DNA of 59,796 bases, taken from a virus. Below are positions 50,071-59,263 of the stretch, piece after piece (positions within the stretch are counted from its first letter, which is position 1; every line of letters starts with the position of its first letter). Both the position numbers and the translations under genes were made by a program. The notes beneath the pieces are model-generated. The model had not been told where the DNA came from. It worked only from the letters and a program-made list of their open reading frames with translations, and did not search any database. The stretch spans positions 1 to 59,796 of IMG/VR virus record IMGVR_UViG_3300044712_000086; one strand, 5' to 3'.

Positions 50071-51603
50071 TTACCTCCGATCAGCTGGCTTAGCTTCAAA
50101 TGCGTATAAAGGCATTCTCCAATTTCCCATAGATGAAATCTTAAAGTTTAAAACTCTACCATTAATTCTTGGATCTACTTTATAGCCAAGTGCTCGATCA
50201 TTATTAGGCTCAAAAGTAAATAAGTCATTTGAATCAAACGTAATATTATCGGTATAATTGTTTTGACCTTTTACATAGATATTAATTGTAGAATTAGATG
50301 GTACAGAATCAAATACTGGGTATAAAGATGTTACTAAAGAACTTAATGCGGTATTACCTGTATTAAGTTTTTTCTTTTCAATATAAGATTCATAACTTAC
50401 CAATGCACTACCATTCCACATATTAAATGAGTCATCAGTAATGAGTGTTTGGGTAGTATTGGTAGTCATGTAAATAACTTTATTACTGTATTGCCATTGA
50501 TTAGCAATATTACTTGGTCCATTAAATGCCCATGCTACGTTAGCTAATTGCCGTTTAGTCCAAGTATTTGTTTTATAATTGAAAATTAAAGATTCATTAC
50601 AATTAACTGAACTACCTTTAGGATAGTTAATCCAGATTTCTTTATAGAAAGGATTTCTAATTACTTGTACTTTATTAATTTGTGATCTATTTAAATTAGA
50701 AAAGAAATAACGTTTAATTCTACCATCTGCAACGGATTGAATTTCACCTGATCCGCTATGAATATAAATATCGTTATTATCTACTACAAAATGTTTACCT
50801 TCAAACTCAATAACACAATCTGTATTTAAAATACCATATGAATCTGAATAACCACTTACCCTAGCTTGACCTTGTTGGTTAATGGATAACATGCTAATAC
50901 TATCTGAAGTATAAATAAACATGTTACCACGTAAAGGTGCCATATCTAATACTGGTGAAGTTGAAGATAATTCAAATTCATCTGCTGTATCAGCAGTTAA
51001 ACCGGGTTGCCATGTTTGAGGAATACCACCTGTAGGCGCTTGTACTGAAACACGAATAGTTCCAGGAGCATAAGTAACTGTACCTGATGCGCTAATAGTT
51101 AAATTACCAGCAACTAGTGAATAATTTAATGCCCTAATGACTTTAGCAGTAACTGTTAAACCTGCGGCATAATTCCAATTAGGTAATGGTTGTAATGCGC
51201 TATCAGCATTAACACTACCATATAAACAATATAATGGAGTTGATTTACCATTGTTAAATACAATAGCATAACCACCATTAAAATAAGTAAATTGCCAATC
51301 ACTATTTGAGTATTGACTAGCGTTAGATGAGAACATACTGGATTGATTACCAGCAGAATCTACTCTAACAAAGTTTCCATTTTTAGCAAAGATATTATAC
51401 CCTTGATCTGGTCGTCTCCAATGAACACCAAAATCAGGAGCAATACCTACAATACGACCAGTAGTTTCACCTGTAATAGTTTGTACTGAGTCATCGAAAA
51501 ATCGTACATTAAGAACATCTGTAAAGGTGTTTGGTGGTACGATCATTGGGGGTGTATCTGTGTTTAAACCACCTGCACCTAATTGTCTAATCTGTTCTGC
51601 CAT
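50071..51603 (-). CDS. Tail tube/nozzle-like structural protein
   Basis: 510 aa, beta-rich (start MAEQIRQLGAGGLNTDTPPM), with repeated beta-propeller-like segments and few charged helices. The GG(L)xTDxPP start is common in podovirus nozzle or tail-hub proteins (T7 gp12 position). No catalytic motif. Follows PhoH. Confidence 0.68.
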   Translation of the reverse strand: MAEQIRQLGAGGLNTDTPPMIVPPNTFTDVLNVRFFDDSVQTITGETTGRIVGIAPDFGVHWRRPDQGYNIFAKNGNFVRVDSAGNQSSMFSSNASQYSNSDWQFTYFNGGYAIVFNNGKSTPLYCLYGSVNADSALQPLPNWNYAAGLTVTAKVIRALNYSLVAGNLTISASGTVTYAPGTIRVSVQAPTGGIPQTWQPGLTADTADEFELSSTSPVLDMAPLRGNMFIYTSDSISMLSINQQGQARVSGYSDSYGILNTDCVIEFEGKHFVVDNNDIYIHSGSGEIQSVADGRIKRYFFSNLNRSQINKVQVIRNPFYKEIWINYPKGSSVNCNESLIFNYKTNTWTKRQLANVAWAFNGPSNIANQWQYSNKVIYMTTNTTQTLITDDSFNMWNGSALVSYESYIEKKKLNTGNTALSSLVTSLYPVFDSVPSNSTINIYVKGQNNYTDNITFDSNDLFTFEPNNDRALGYKVDPRINGRVLNFKISSMGNWRMPLYAFEAKPADRR

Positions 51604-51617
51604 ATACGATCTCCATA

Positions 51618-52310
51618 TTAAATCTTTTCTTTAATAAAGGCTTTAACTAATTGGCCAACAATATCTGATCTTACGATATCTTCTACTGTAAATTCTACAA
51701 TAGGAATTTCAATATTATGTTTACGACAAATATTTACAAACTTAAGAATATCTTTACCTGAATTAATATCTGACTGTGAGCTGTCACCCATTAAAACCAT
51801 TTTAGAGTTTTCACCTAATCTAGTTGTAATAGCTTTTAATTCTTCAATCGTAAGGTTTTGACATTCATCTACCAGCACTAAACTATTTTCAAATGATCTA
51901 CCACGAATGGTTTCTAATGGTTGTAATTGTAAGATCTCTTTAGCTGAAATATATTCGTATTTAGTTTTACCTAGTTGTTTTTCTAATACACTAATTAAGG
52001 GTAATAGCCAAGGTGTTAACTTTTCTTTGATGTCCCCAGGAAAGAACCCCAAGGATCTACCAGTAGGTACATTACTACGAGTAAGAATAATATTGTCATA
52101 TTTACCTGTCAAATATAATTGGGCAACTTTACTTGCAGCACAAAAAGTTTTTCCAACACCAGCAGCGCCTAGTGTAACTACGATTGGAAATTCTTCAATA
52201 GCCTCAAGTAATAATTGTTGATTGTGTGTTTTTGGTTGAATGTGAAAGGAAGAGGTGTCTCTTTGAACACGTTCCCTACGCTGCTTTTCACTTCTCTTCA
52301 TTAATAGCAT
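51618..52310 (-). CDS. phoH: PhoH-like ATPase
   Basis: 230 aa. Walker A LGAAGVGKTFCA, Walker B LVLVDECQNL, and SNVPTGRSLGFFPGDIKEK plus MGDSSQSDI are all characteristic of the phage PhoH family. Function in phages is unknown although it is among the commonest phage auxiliary genes; RNA-related roles have been proposed. Here it is in the late operon among tail genes rather than in the replication region. Confidence 0.9.
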   Translation of the reverse strand: MLLMKRSEKQRRERVQRDTSSFHIQPKTHNQQLLLEAIEEFPIVVTLGAAGVGKTFCAASKVAQLYLTGKYDNIILTRSNVPTGRSLGFFPGDIKEKLTPWLLPLISVLEKQLGKTKYEYISAKEILQLQPLETIRGRSFENSLVLVDECQNLTIEELKAITTRLGENSKMVLMGDSSQSDINSGKDILKFVNICRKHNIEIPIVEFTVEDIVRSDIVGQLVKAFIKEKI

Positions 52311-52322
52311 CCTAACTTCAGA

Positions 52323-52595
52323 TTACCATTTAACTTTATTTGCCCAGTAAGCTGCGCTTAATGGACCCTTTGCAATATCTTTGGCATGTCTAGCCTTAAA
52401 CGATTCTCTGCGTTTACGGTATGCTTCCGACTCACCTTCTTTTTTAGGGCTACCTTGAGTGCCCTGTTCTCCAAATCGGATTAACCTAATTTTACTGCCT
52501 TCTTTTACAAGTACAGCATGTGACTTTGTAGGGTGATCAGGAGTTCTTTTAGGCTTATTATAGCCTTCAAATTTCTCGCCAGCGTATTCAATCAT
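52323..52595 (-). CDS. Conserved phage protein (AHAVLV.EG type)
   Basis: 90 aa. KSHAVLVKEGSKIRLIRFGE and FKARHAKDIAKG ending SAAYWANKVKW match a widely conserved basic phage protein of aquatic phages (DUF6321-type), possibly a capsid-associated or DNA-binding protein. ATGA overlap with Rz. A promoter repeat lies 7 nt upstream. Confidence 0.78.
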   Translation of the reverse strand: MIEYAGEKFEGYNKPKRTPDHPTKSHAVLVKEGSKIRLIRFGEQGTQGSPKKEGESEAYRKRRESFKARHAKDIAKGPLSAAYWANKVKW

Positions 52596-53017
52596 AAAGA
52601 ACTTTCTAATAGGTACCGCCTACAAGTAATAAGCGATTGTTTTAAGACTTCGGCTTTGGCAGCTTCCCCGATAAGAAATTCTGCATCCTCTCTAAATAAT
52701 TGTTCTCCAGTGCTTCCTGTTCCTGTGCAGACAGCGGTGCAAGAGTTGGTTTCTTTGGGTACATCACTTCTTTCCGGACGGTTCCGCAAGCTGACAACAA
52801 TAGCATTGTGCTTAGAATTAAGAGTTTTAATTTCATTTTCTTTGTCTAACTGAATAAGAGTAACTTTCTTAGTTAACTCTTGATTTTTAATTTCTTGCTC
52901 TACTAATTGCTTTTCATAAATCTTGGCTTGTCTATTACTAGCTGTTTTATAGCCATAATCATAACATACATAACCAATAAACAAAGCAATTAAAGCTACA
53001 ACAATTGATTTAACCAT
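52592..53017 (-). CDS. i-spanin (Rz-like)
   Basis: 141 aa: N-terminal transmembrane helix (IVVALIALFIGYVCYDYGY), long coiled-coil periplasmic region, and C-terminal region with FREDAEFLIGEAAKAEVLKQ typical of Rz proteins. Spans the periplasm with the nested Rz1 and fuses the membranes at lysis. The promoter-like repeat is encoded in its last codons. Confidence 0.83.
   Translation of the reverse strand: MVKSIVVALIALFIGYVCYDYGYKTASNRQAKIYEKQLVEQEIKNQELTKKVTLIQLDKENEIKTLNSKHNAIVVSLRNRPERSDVPKETNSCTAVCTGTGSTGEQLFREDAEFLIGEAAKAEVLKQSLITCRRYLLESSL
52602..52622 (-). promoter_or_regulatory. Candidate phage RNA polymerase promoter inside the Rz end
   Basis: Minus-strand copy TAGGCGGTACCTATTAGAAA, one base different at the core (CCTATTAG for CCTAATAG). 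It lies within the last codons of Rz and only ~10 nt before the next ATG, leaving a very short leader, so it is the weakest of the nine. Confidence 0.5.
52642..52836 (-). CDS. o-spanin (Rz1-like) nested in Rz
   Basis: 64 aa in another frame entirely inside Rz. Signal peptide with lipobox LLLSACG (Cys 17), proline-containing mature part (YPKKPTLAPLSAQEQ). A lipoprotein of this size inside an i-spanin gene is the classic Rz/Rz1 arrangement. Marks a Gram-negative host. Confidence 0.85.
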   Translation of the reverse strand: MKLKLLILSTMLLLSACGTVRKEVMYPKKPTLAPLSAQEQEALENNYLERMQNFLSGKLPKPKS

Positions 53018-53468
53018 TTATGCACATCCTATATTCTTCCTGTCTACGTTTAGTTAATCCAGGTAATTCTTTACCTTTAAACATATTCCATTTGAGAATT
53101 TCTTTGCATGCACCTTCATAGTCGTACCTGTTTAATTTCTTAACAAGGGTAGATCTACAAAAAGCTCCCTCACCAATATTATATGTTAAAGATACAAACG
53201 CACTATACTCGTAAGGATGCATTGGTACATCTGCACACCTTTTTACCGCACGTTCGAACTTGTTAGTATCATTTAAAAGATTTACTAAAGCACGTTCTAC
53301 CGTAATCTTATCACCTAGTTTAACATTTTCTGTTGTACCGAAGCCAATAGTAGGCACATCCCCAGGTACTGGAATATATGCTTCTGATCTGAAGCCTTCA
53401 TGTACAGCTATGCTAATTAAAGCAGAAGCAGTTAAAGATAGGGAAGCTACCTTCATTCGTTCAATCAT
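53010..53468 (-). CDS. SAR endolysin (GH24 lysozyme)
   Basis: 152 aa. The N-terminus (KVASLSLTASALISIAVHEG) is a weakly hydrophobic signal-anchor-release segment; the catalytic triad E-x8-D-x5-T is seen in HEGFRSEAYIPVPGDVPTIG. Exported by Sec and activated after membrane depolarisation by the holin. Overlaps Rz by 8 nt. Confidence 0.88.
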   Translation of the reverse strand: MIERMKVASLSLTASALISIAVHEGFRSEAYIPVPGDVPTIGFGTTENVKLGDKITVERALVNLLNDTNKFERAVKRCADVPMHPYEYSAFVSLTYNIGEGAFCRSTLVKKLNRYDYEGACKEILKWNMFKGKELPGLTKRRQEEYRMCING

Positions 53469-53485
53469 ATAGCCTCCCTATTAAG

Positions 53486-53686
53486 TTAATCTTTACTTGA
53501 AACGTCTTTATAAATTGTATATAATTTGTGACCAATCATAAGAATGGTATAGACTAAAGTAGCCCACAAAAGAATCTCTGATACTTGGTAGCCAGCAACT
53601 GTGGCTAGAGAAACAGTAGCAGGAGCGGCAACTTTAGTTGCAATGCTTGCTCCCGTTTCGGTAGTCTGTTGAAGAGTTGTTGACAT
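53486..53686 (-). CDS. Holin
   Basis: 66 aa: polar N-terminus, hydrophobic segments VAAPATVSLATVAGY and SEILLWATLVYTILMIGHK, and a charged end. Matches T7-type class II holins (VSGATLAGVSLPDWVLW-like). Directly upstream of the endolysin and Rz/Rz1, completing the cassette. Confidence 0.82.
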   Translation of the reverse strand: MSTTLQQTTETGASIATKVAAPATVSLATVAGYQVSEILLWATLVYTILMIGHKLYTIYKDVSSKD

Positions 53687-53695
53687 AATTTTCCT

Positions 53696-54235
53696 TTATC
53701 TCCAAGGTGGCCCTTCCACCCATGTTACTAATGAATGCCTAATTCCGGAAGTTACAGGTGTAACTCTATGCTCTAGAAAAGAAGGGAACACAATGACAGA
53801 ACCTTGAGGTTTAAAGTTTGGATTTTCAATTCCCTTAAATTCAAAGTTACCGCCTTTATATTCTGTTGGATCATCAAGTTGAATAACTACACTTAACTTT
53901 CTATCAAAAGCTTTTGTATTGTTTAGTTCAACGTCATGATGCCAATCATAAAAACCATTTTCATTAGAATGATACTCAGTATATTGGATCTCAAATGGTT
54001 GATCAATATCGACATTAAAGGCATTACGATTAGCTTGTTCAGCATAATCAAGTAATAAAGCCTTGATTGATTTATCGTATACCCATCTAACCTTTGATCT
54101 TCTAACTTTATCATCAGGTTTATTTTCAGCAAAAATCCCAGCATCTACCGGGGCGTATTGTTCACAAATATATTTAATTTGTTGACATTGCTCTTTACTT
54201 AAGGCGCTTGTCCATAGCTGCCATTGTGCTTTCAT
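53696..54235 (-). CDS. 2-oxoglutarate/Fe(II) dioxygenase, prolyl-hydroxylase-like
   Basis: 179 aa. Iron triad H99-x-D101 (WHHDVEL) and H156 (FLEHRVTP) and 2OG-binding R166 (GIRHSLVTW) in a double-stranded beta-helix fold (P4Hc family). It lies immediately after the collagen-repeat fibre gene, on the same strand and with adjoining start. A plausible substrate is therefore the fibre or another virion protein; nucleic acid or free amino acid oxidation cannot be excluded. Confidence 0.85.
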   Translation of the reverse strand: MKAQWQLWTSALSKEQCQQIKYICEQYAPVDAGIFAENKPDDKVRRSKVRWVYDKSIKALLLDYAEQANRNAFNVDIDQPFEIQYTEYHSNENGFYDWHHDVELNNTKAFDRKLSVVIQLDDPTEYKGGNFEFKGIENPNFKPQGSVIVFPSFLEHRVTPVTSGIRHSLVTWVEGPPWR

Positions 54236-57200
54236 TTATTTTCCTTCTAGAATTTTAATTCTATTTTCTAATTCAATTACTTTCTTAGCAAGTTTAATTA
54301 CAGATACTAAAGCTGCATTTCCATAAGCTACAGAAAGTTTTCCGTTATCACCTAGTAAAACAGAATGTGGTAAAATTGGTTGTAAAGATTGAGCAGAAAC
54401 ACCGTCTTGTGTTAATGCAATATCAACACGATCGTATGTACCACTCTTAACAAGTGCTAATAACTCAATAAAGTTATCAGGTAACTCGCGCCAATTTGTT
54501 TTTAATGACTCATCAGAGTTTGCAATAACGTTACCACCAACTGTTAAGTTAGTTCCGTTAAATGTTAAGTTAGCAGATCCAGCGGCTACACCGTTATTGT
54601 TATAAATAACTTGTGTGTTTGAACCTGCAACAGGGCCAGGAGGTCCAGCGGGACCAGTAGGACCAGTAGGTCCAGCGGGACCAGTTGGTCCAGTTAAACC
54701 TGTTGGACCTTGTAGACCTTGAGGGCCAGTTGGTCCGGTAGGTCCAGGAGGACCAGACGGTCCAGTAGCACCCGTAGGACCAGTTGCACCAGTATCACCT
54801 CTTGGAATAACAAAATCAAATACAGCTGCAGAAGATGTACCACTATTGGTTACTGAAGCACTTGTGCCCGCTGTACCAGTAGTTGTAGTACCTACTGTAA
54901 TAGTAGCTGCAGTTCCTGTAGGACCGGTAGGTCCGGTGGGACCTGGAGAACCGGGAGTACCATCAGCACCTGCTGGCCCAACGGGACCAGTAGGGCCGGT
55001 AGGACCAGGAGCACCATTAGAACCAGGAGCACCAGCAGGACCGGTAGGTCCAGGAGGGCCGACTAAAGCTGCATTACTTACAGTAGCTTTCTTTAATGTA
55101 TTGTCTGTGGCATCTAATACTAACAAGTAATCATTAGCACCGTCTACTGAGGTAATAGCTGTTTTACCACTAATTGCATTTGGAGTTAAAGTTGCAGTAC
55201 CGGTAACATCGTTTGTGCCGTCAAAACCAGCGCTAGTATAACCAATATCACCACTTGCAGAAATAGTTCTTGCGTTAGTTAATTGTGTAGCAGTGTTTGC
55301 TGAGCTAGCTGTAGTAGCTGTACTTGCATTACCTTGTAAGGCACCATAAAAGTTTTCAGCTTGAAAGTCTGCTAATGCAAATGATGGATCTGAAGTGTCA
55401 ATAAAGACACCTGGTTCAGGTAAGTAGTTCTTAAAGATTTTCCATCTACCATCAGACGCATCTCTAAAGATACCTGTGTGTCGATATACACCATCATTGT
55501 AGTTACCTGTAACACCAATATCAGGATTAGCTACAGTAGAACCTTCGTTAAGATAAATCATATTATCTTCAACAGCTAGGTTCTGAGTATTAATAGTTAC
55601 AGTTGTACCTTCTACAGTTAAGTTACCCCTAACTATGGCATCACCTTTTACCTCTAAATTATTATCGGTAATGGTATTACCATATAAAGTAGTGTTATTT
55701 AAGAAAGTATTCTTAGGTACGTTTTTCCAAACACCTACAATAGAGTCATATACTAATACATCATTATTAGCTACCGCTGTAATTAATACATTGTGTAATT
55801 CATCGAGTTCATAACCATTTTGAATCTTAACCTCAATAGAACCTTGAGTAGCATGTGATCTGGATACTGTACCTACATACACAATATGGTTAGGTGCTTG
55901 TGGTTTGGTGGTAGTATAACCGCCTGGAATAGTAGGTGACAACCAAAGAGCAGCACCTTCAGTATAAGCAGAAGTGTTTAACCCAGATAGTTCACCAATA
56001 ATAGTAGCTTTACCATTATTGTTGTTTGCAATACCCTGGGATAAAATAGCGTATGTACCCGAAGAAGTAGATTCTGCATTAGCTTGAGCTTTTTGGACAA
56101 GAGGTTTATTACCTCCTGCACCTGATAAATATACAACAGTACCTTTTGTTAAAGTTGCACCAGTTTGGTTTCTAACAATAGTGTTAACTGTTAATGAACT
56201 TAATACTGCTAGATCTCTTGAACTACCGCTTGCTGTAATAGCTACGCTTCCATCATTAGAAGTTATTGTTTGTACGGCAGTTTGTATAATAGTCGCAGCT
56301 TCACTAGCAGAAGCAGCAGCTGCGGTAGCGCTATTAGCTGCACTAGTGGCTGAGTTAGCCGCAGCGGTAGCAGAACTTGCAGATGAGGTTGCACTTGAAG
56401 CAGAACTAGTTGCTGATGCTGCTGAATTGGAAGCGCTGGTAGAAGCACTATTAGCACTATTTAAAGCAGAAGTTGCGGATAATGCTGCATTGGTAGCTGA
56501 AGCACTAGCAGCAGATGCTGAATTAGAAGCATTAGTAGCTGAAGTACTGGCAGATGTAGCAGAACTAGCTGCAGAAGTAGCACTTGTACTAGCATTACTT
56601 GCAGAAGTTGAAGCGCTATTTGCAGAAGTATTAGCTGCGGATGCAGACGCGGCAGCACTAGTAGCTGATGCACTAGCTTCTGTAGCTTTAGTAGTAGCTG
56701 TATTAGCTGAAGTAGCAGCATTAGTAGCAGAAGTACTTGCTTCTGTGGCTTTAGTTGTTGCAGTAGCAGCACTGTTAGTGGCGCTAGTAGCTGAATTAGC
56801 TGCACTAGTAGCACTAGTTGCTGCAGCATTTCTGTAGGCTAAAGCGTCAGCTGCCTCACTTGCTGCGTCAGAAGCAAAGACACTAGCTTCGTTAGCTTCA
56901 TTTGTTGCAGTTGTTGCACTGTTTGCCGCTGAGGTAGCACTTGTAGCGGCCTCATTAGCTTTAGTTGTTGCAATACCTGCTTGAGTAGTAGCTGTAGTAG
57001 CACTATTTGAAGCAGAAGTAGCACTAGCGGAGGCTTCACTGGCCTTAGTAGTTGCAGTTGTTGCTGAACCAGAAGCTGAAGAGGCGCTAACAGAAGCTTC
57101 ACTGGCTTTGGTTGTTGCGGTACTTGCAGAAGTACTTGCGTTAGTGGCTGAGGTAGCAGCATTAGTAGCGGAAGTACTTGCACTGGTAGCGGAAGTTGCG

Positions 57201-57469
57201 GCATTAGCAGCTGAGGTACTTGCGCTAGAAGCAGCGGCAGTAGCAGTTGCTACTTGGGTATTAATTTGATTAACTGTGTTCTCGGCAAATTGAGCAGAGT
57301 CAGCTGCGTCAGCAGCACTAGCAGCAGCTTGTTGAGCACTAATATTAGCTTGGGCAGCGGCTTCAGCTGCTTCATTACTGTATTGTAATGAGTCTACTGA
57401 ATCTAGGTCGTCATATTCCCCGCCAGCCGAGATACTACCAGTCATGCCTGGTTTTTGTTCATATCCCAT
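54236..57469 (-). CDS. Collagen-like tail fibre with Peptidase S74 chaperone
   Basis: 1077 aa. ~30-400: long A/S/T-rich heptad-like repeats. ~400-800: beta domain with [16 protein letters not shown] and GNLTVEG. ~800-945: two G-x-y collagen tracts ([16 protein letters not shown]..., [17 protein letters not shown]) split by a [13 protein letters not shown] insertion. Last ~110: S74 domain, SDESLKTNW (S-x4-K dyad) and a final coiled coil. Trimeric; the chaperone cuts itself off after folding. Confidence 0.88.
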   Translation of the reverse strand: MGYEQKPGMTGSISAGGEYDDLDSVDSLQYSNEAAEAAAQANISAQQAAASAADAADSAQFAENTVNQINTQVATATAAASSASTSAANAATSATSASTSATNAATSATNASTSASTATTKASEASVSASSASGSATTATTKASEASASATSASNSATTATTQAGIATTKANEAATSATSAANSATTATNEANEASVFASDAASEAADALAYRNAAATSATSAANSATSATNSAATATTKATEASTSATNAATSANTATTKATEASASATSAAASASAANTSANSASTSASNASTSATSAASSATSASTSATNASNSASAASASATNAALSATSALNSANSASTSASNSAASATSSASSATSSASSATAAANSATSAANSATAAAASASEAATIIQTAVQTITSNDGSVAITASGSSRDLAVLSSLTVNTIVRNQTGATLTKGTVVYLSGAGGNKPLVQKAQANAESTSSGTYAILSQGIANNNNGKATIIGELSGLNTSAYTEGAALWLSPTIPGGYTTTKPQAPNHIVYVGTVSRSHATQGSIEVKIQNGYELDELHNVLITAVANNDVLVYDSIVGVWKNVPKNTFLNNTTLYGNTITDNNLEVKGDAIVRGNLTVEGTTVTINTQNLAVEDNMIYLNEGSTVANPDIGVTGNYNDGVYRHTGIFRDASDGRWKIFKNYLPEPGVFIDTSDPSFALADFQAENFYGALQGNASTATTASSANTATQLTNARTISASGDIGYTSAGFDGTNDVTGTATLTPNAISGKTAITSVDGANDYLLVLDATDNTLKKATVSNAALVGPPGPTGPAGAPGSNGAPGPTGPTGPVGPAGADGTPGSPGPTGPTGPTGTAATITVGTTTTGTAGTSASVTNSGTSSAAVFDFVIPRGDTGATGPTGATGPSGPPGPTGPTGPQGLQGPTGLTGPTGPAGPTGPTGPAGPPGPVAGSNTQVIYNNNGVAAGSANLTFNGTNLTVGGNVIANSDESLKTNWRELPDNFIELLALVKSGTYDRVDIALTQDGVSAQSLQPILPHSVLLGDNGKLSVAYGNAALVSVIKLAKKVIELENRIKILEGK

Positions 57470-57478
57470 ATATACTCC

Positions 57479-58354
57479 TTAGATTAAGCCGCCAGTGTTA
57501 ACGTTAATCTGTACGTTACCGCCAAGACTACGCCGCCATTTTTCTTCTCTATTTAATGATTCAATGTTTTCAATAAACTTTAATTGATAACGCTTTTCCA
57601 TTGCGTCATCTACTAGGTATGCTGCAAGATTATATAAAGCACCCCAAATTAATAACCGTTCATTCTGGTCTCTTAGCCAATTAGTTACTTCTTTACCTTC
57701 ATACATTTTAGTTGTTACTGATGTGCCATAAGCTTGAGCTTCACCTAGTGTAGCAAAACATTTTGTTACAGAGTTTGCAGTAGCAAAGTAAAGATTAGTA
57801 CCGCCTGATTGAACTAAAGTTAAATAAGGCTGTTGTGCATCCTCTAAACCAATTAGATAGTTAATAGGAATAACCGTATAAGTAGCATTTAATGCGGGTA
57901 AACGTTTGTAGTAATGTACTTCAATTTTAGTACCAACTTTTTGTTGTGGTTTTACAAAGATCTTACCATCTTGCCACATCCAATAAATATCGCTATATGT
58001 TTCAGCAGTAGGATCAAAGAATGTTCTTTTATCTGTTACTTCATTAAACATAATAGTTTGTTGAGTAGCTGAATCAATTGTTCTGACGTAAATAAATTGA
58101 GTTAAATCCTCTGGAATAGCAAATGAAGTGTATGCTAAATAGCCTCCAGCATTAGGTTCGCCTACATTATCTGTTGAACCAACAGTGTAGGTTACTGTTT
58201 CCTCTAGTGGAGGGATCCTTAGTAATCTGTAACACTCATCAGCAGAGTAAGATAGGCAATCCTCGATAACGCTGTTAGGAATAGTGTTAACATCAGGTTT
58301 ATTACTCCAGTCTCTTACTTTCGCTACGAGAGCGTCATATAAAGGTGTTGCCAT
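57479..58354 (-). CDS. Head-tail adaptor / tail tubular protein
   Basis: 291 aa, helical N-terminus (LYDALVAKVRDWSNKPD), a mixed middle and RLLIWGALYNLAAYL, matching adaptors of the T7 gp11 type that bind below the portal. Upstream of the fibre gene in the late order. Confidence 0.75.
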   Translation of the reverse strand: MATPLYDALVAKVRDWSNKPDVNTIPNSVIEDCLSYSADECYRLLRIPPLEETVTYTVGSTDNVGEPNAGGYLAYTSFAIPEDLTQFIYVRTIDSATQQTIMFNEVTDKRTFFDPTAETYSDIYWMWQDGKIFVKPQQKVGTKIEVHYYKRLPALNATYTVIPINYLIGLEDAQQPYLTLVQSGGTNLYFATANSVTKCFATLGEAQAYGTSVTTKMYEGKEVTNWLRDQNERLLIWGALYNLAAYLVDDAMEKRYQLKFIENIESLNREEKWRRSLGGNVQINVNTGGLI

Positions 58355-58366
58355 ATATTATTCTCC

Positions 58367-58690
58367 TTATAGGGCTTTAATATTACTTGTTTTAAGTAAT
58401 GGATAATCTGATTCGATAATTTGTTTTAAACGTCTTAGTTGAGCAGGATCATGCATAAAGTCTGGGGAATGAATATCCATCCCATATTTGGTTAGAATAT
58501 CAATTGCAACAATATCAGGAATAATAGCAAAGGAACGATATGTTCGACCATTACTTGCAATTGTATCTTGTTCTCTTTGTTGTGCAGCGTAGTCTTTATA
58601 CGCTTGGATGTCTTGCTCTAATTGATAATTTTGTTCGTCAGTCTTAACGATAAAACTATTTAGATTATTTTCTTGTGATCGGAATCCCAT
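58367..58690 (-). CDS. Hypothetical virion-region protein
   Basis: 107 aa, with a central coiled coil (NYQLEQDIQAYKDYAAQQRE) and FAIIPDIVAIDILTKYG. Between the head-protein pair and the adaptor. Unknown; perhaps a head completion protein. Confidence 0.65.
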   Translation of the reverse strand: MGFRSQENNLNSFIVKTDEQNYQLEQDIQAYKDYAAQQREQDTIASNGRTYRSFAIIPDIVAIDILTKYGMDIHSPDFMHDPAQLRRLKQIIESDYPLLKTSNIKAL

Positions 58691-58704
58691 TTGTGTCCTT
58701 TAGG

Positions 58705-58971
58705 TTAATTTGAAAATGCAATATTAAAGAAACCATCGTGAGTTAATTCACCAAATTCATACTTATCATTAGCACCATTATAAGGTGCAGGTGTATCGGT
58801 AACGTAAATAAGGTTACCACTAACAACTTTCTCGTATGAAACAGAAGTAATTCTACCTCTACTGGTGACTACATTTCCTACAACTACTGGAGCAGATAAA
58901 CTAACTGAAGCAGTATATCCTGGAATAAACTCAGATGTTTGATCTGGATGTGTAATCTTTAGGAAGTTCAT
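58705..58971 (-). CDS. Head-region protein, paralogue 2
   Basis: 88 aa, beta-rich. Shares FLKIT, SVSYE and PYNGANDKYEFG with the neighbouring gene 58968-59207; the two look like a tandem duplication. Possibly capsid decoration or cement proteins because of the position right after the capsid gene. ATGA-type overlap with its paralogue. Confidence 0.65.
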   Translation of the reverse strand: MNFLKITHPDQTSEFIPGYTASVSLSAPVVVGNVVTSRGRITSVSYEKVVSGNLIYVTDTPAPYNGANDKYEFGELTHDGFFNIAFSN

Positions 58972-59207
58972 CTTACAATATAATTAGCCACGTATGCTGA
59001 AAAAATATTACCGGGTACTAGGCAACCTACTTCATATTTATTATTAGCACCATTGAATGGATCAATTTCTGTATTAACGGGGATACCTGCTAAATCGATA
59101 TATGAAACACGGGTAATAATATTGTTAGTAACTTGAACACCACGGATATAATTATCAGGAATAAGAGTTTCTACGCCAGCGGCGCTAGTAATTTTTAAAA
59201 CTTTCAT
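58968..59207 (-). CDS. Head-region protein, paralogue 1
   Basis: 79 aa from ATG 59207 (AAAGAGATAC before it). VLKIT, TRVSYIDLAG and PFNGANNKYEVG mirror paralogue 2. It follows the capsid terminator, so expression may be partial relative to capsid. Candidate decoration protein. Confidence 0.66.
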   Translation of the reverse strand: MKVLKITSAAGVETLIPDNYIRGVQVTNNIITRVSYIDLAGIPVNTEIDPFNGANNKYEVGCLVPGNIFSAYVANYIVR

Positions 59208-59220
59208 TGTATCTCTTTCC

Positions 59221-59253
59221 AATTAAAAAGGGATAAGGTTTCCCTTACCCCTT
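59221..59253 (-). terminator. Intrinsic terminator after the capsid gene
   Basis: On the minus strand AAGGGGTAAGG pairs with CCTTATCCCTT (one G-T) around a 4-nt loop and is followed by TTTTTAATT. It starts 11 nt after the capsid stop codon (59264) and would enrich capsid mRNA over downstream genes. Confidence 0.9.
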
Positions 59254-59263
59254 CTTAGGTTAA

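Noticed and set aside
54640-55060. GC-rich G-x-y repeats as a possible tandem DNA repeat or CRISPR-like array
   Set aside because: They are 9-nt codon-level repeats encoding collagen triplets in frame with the fibre gene, without spacers.
56181-56837. 218-codon plus-strand frame of almost only A, V, L, E
   Set aside because: Antisense shadow of the Ala/Ser-rich repeats of the tail fibre gene.
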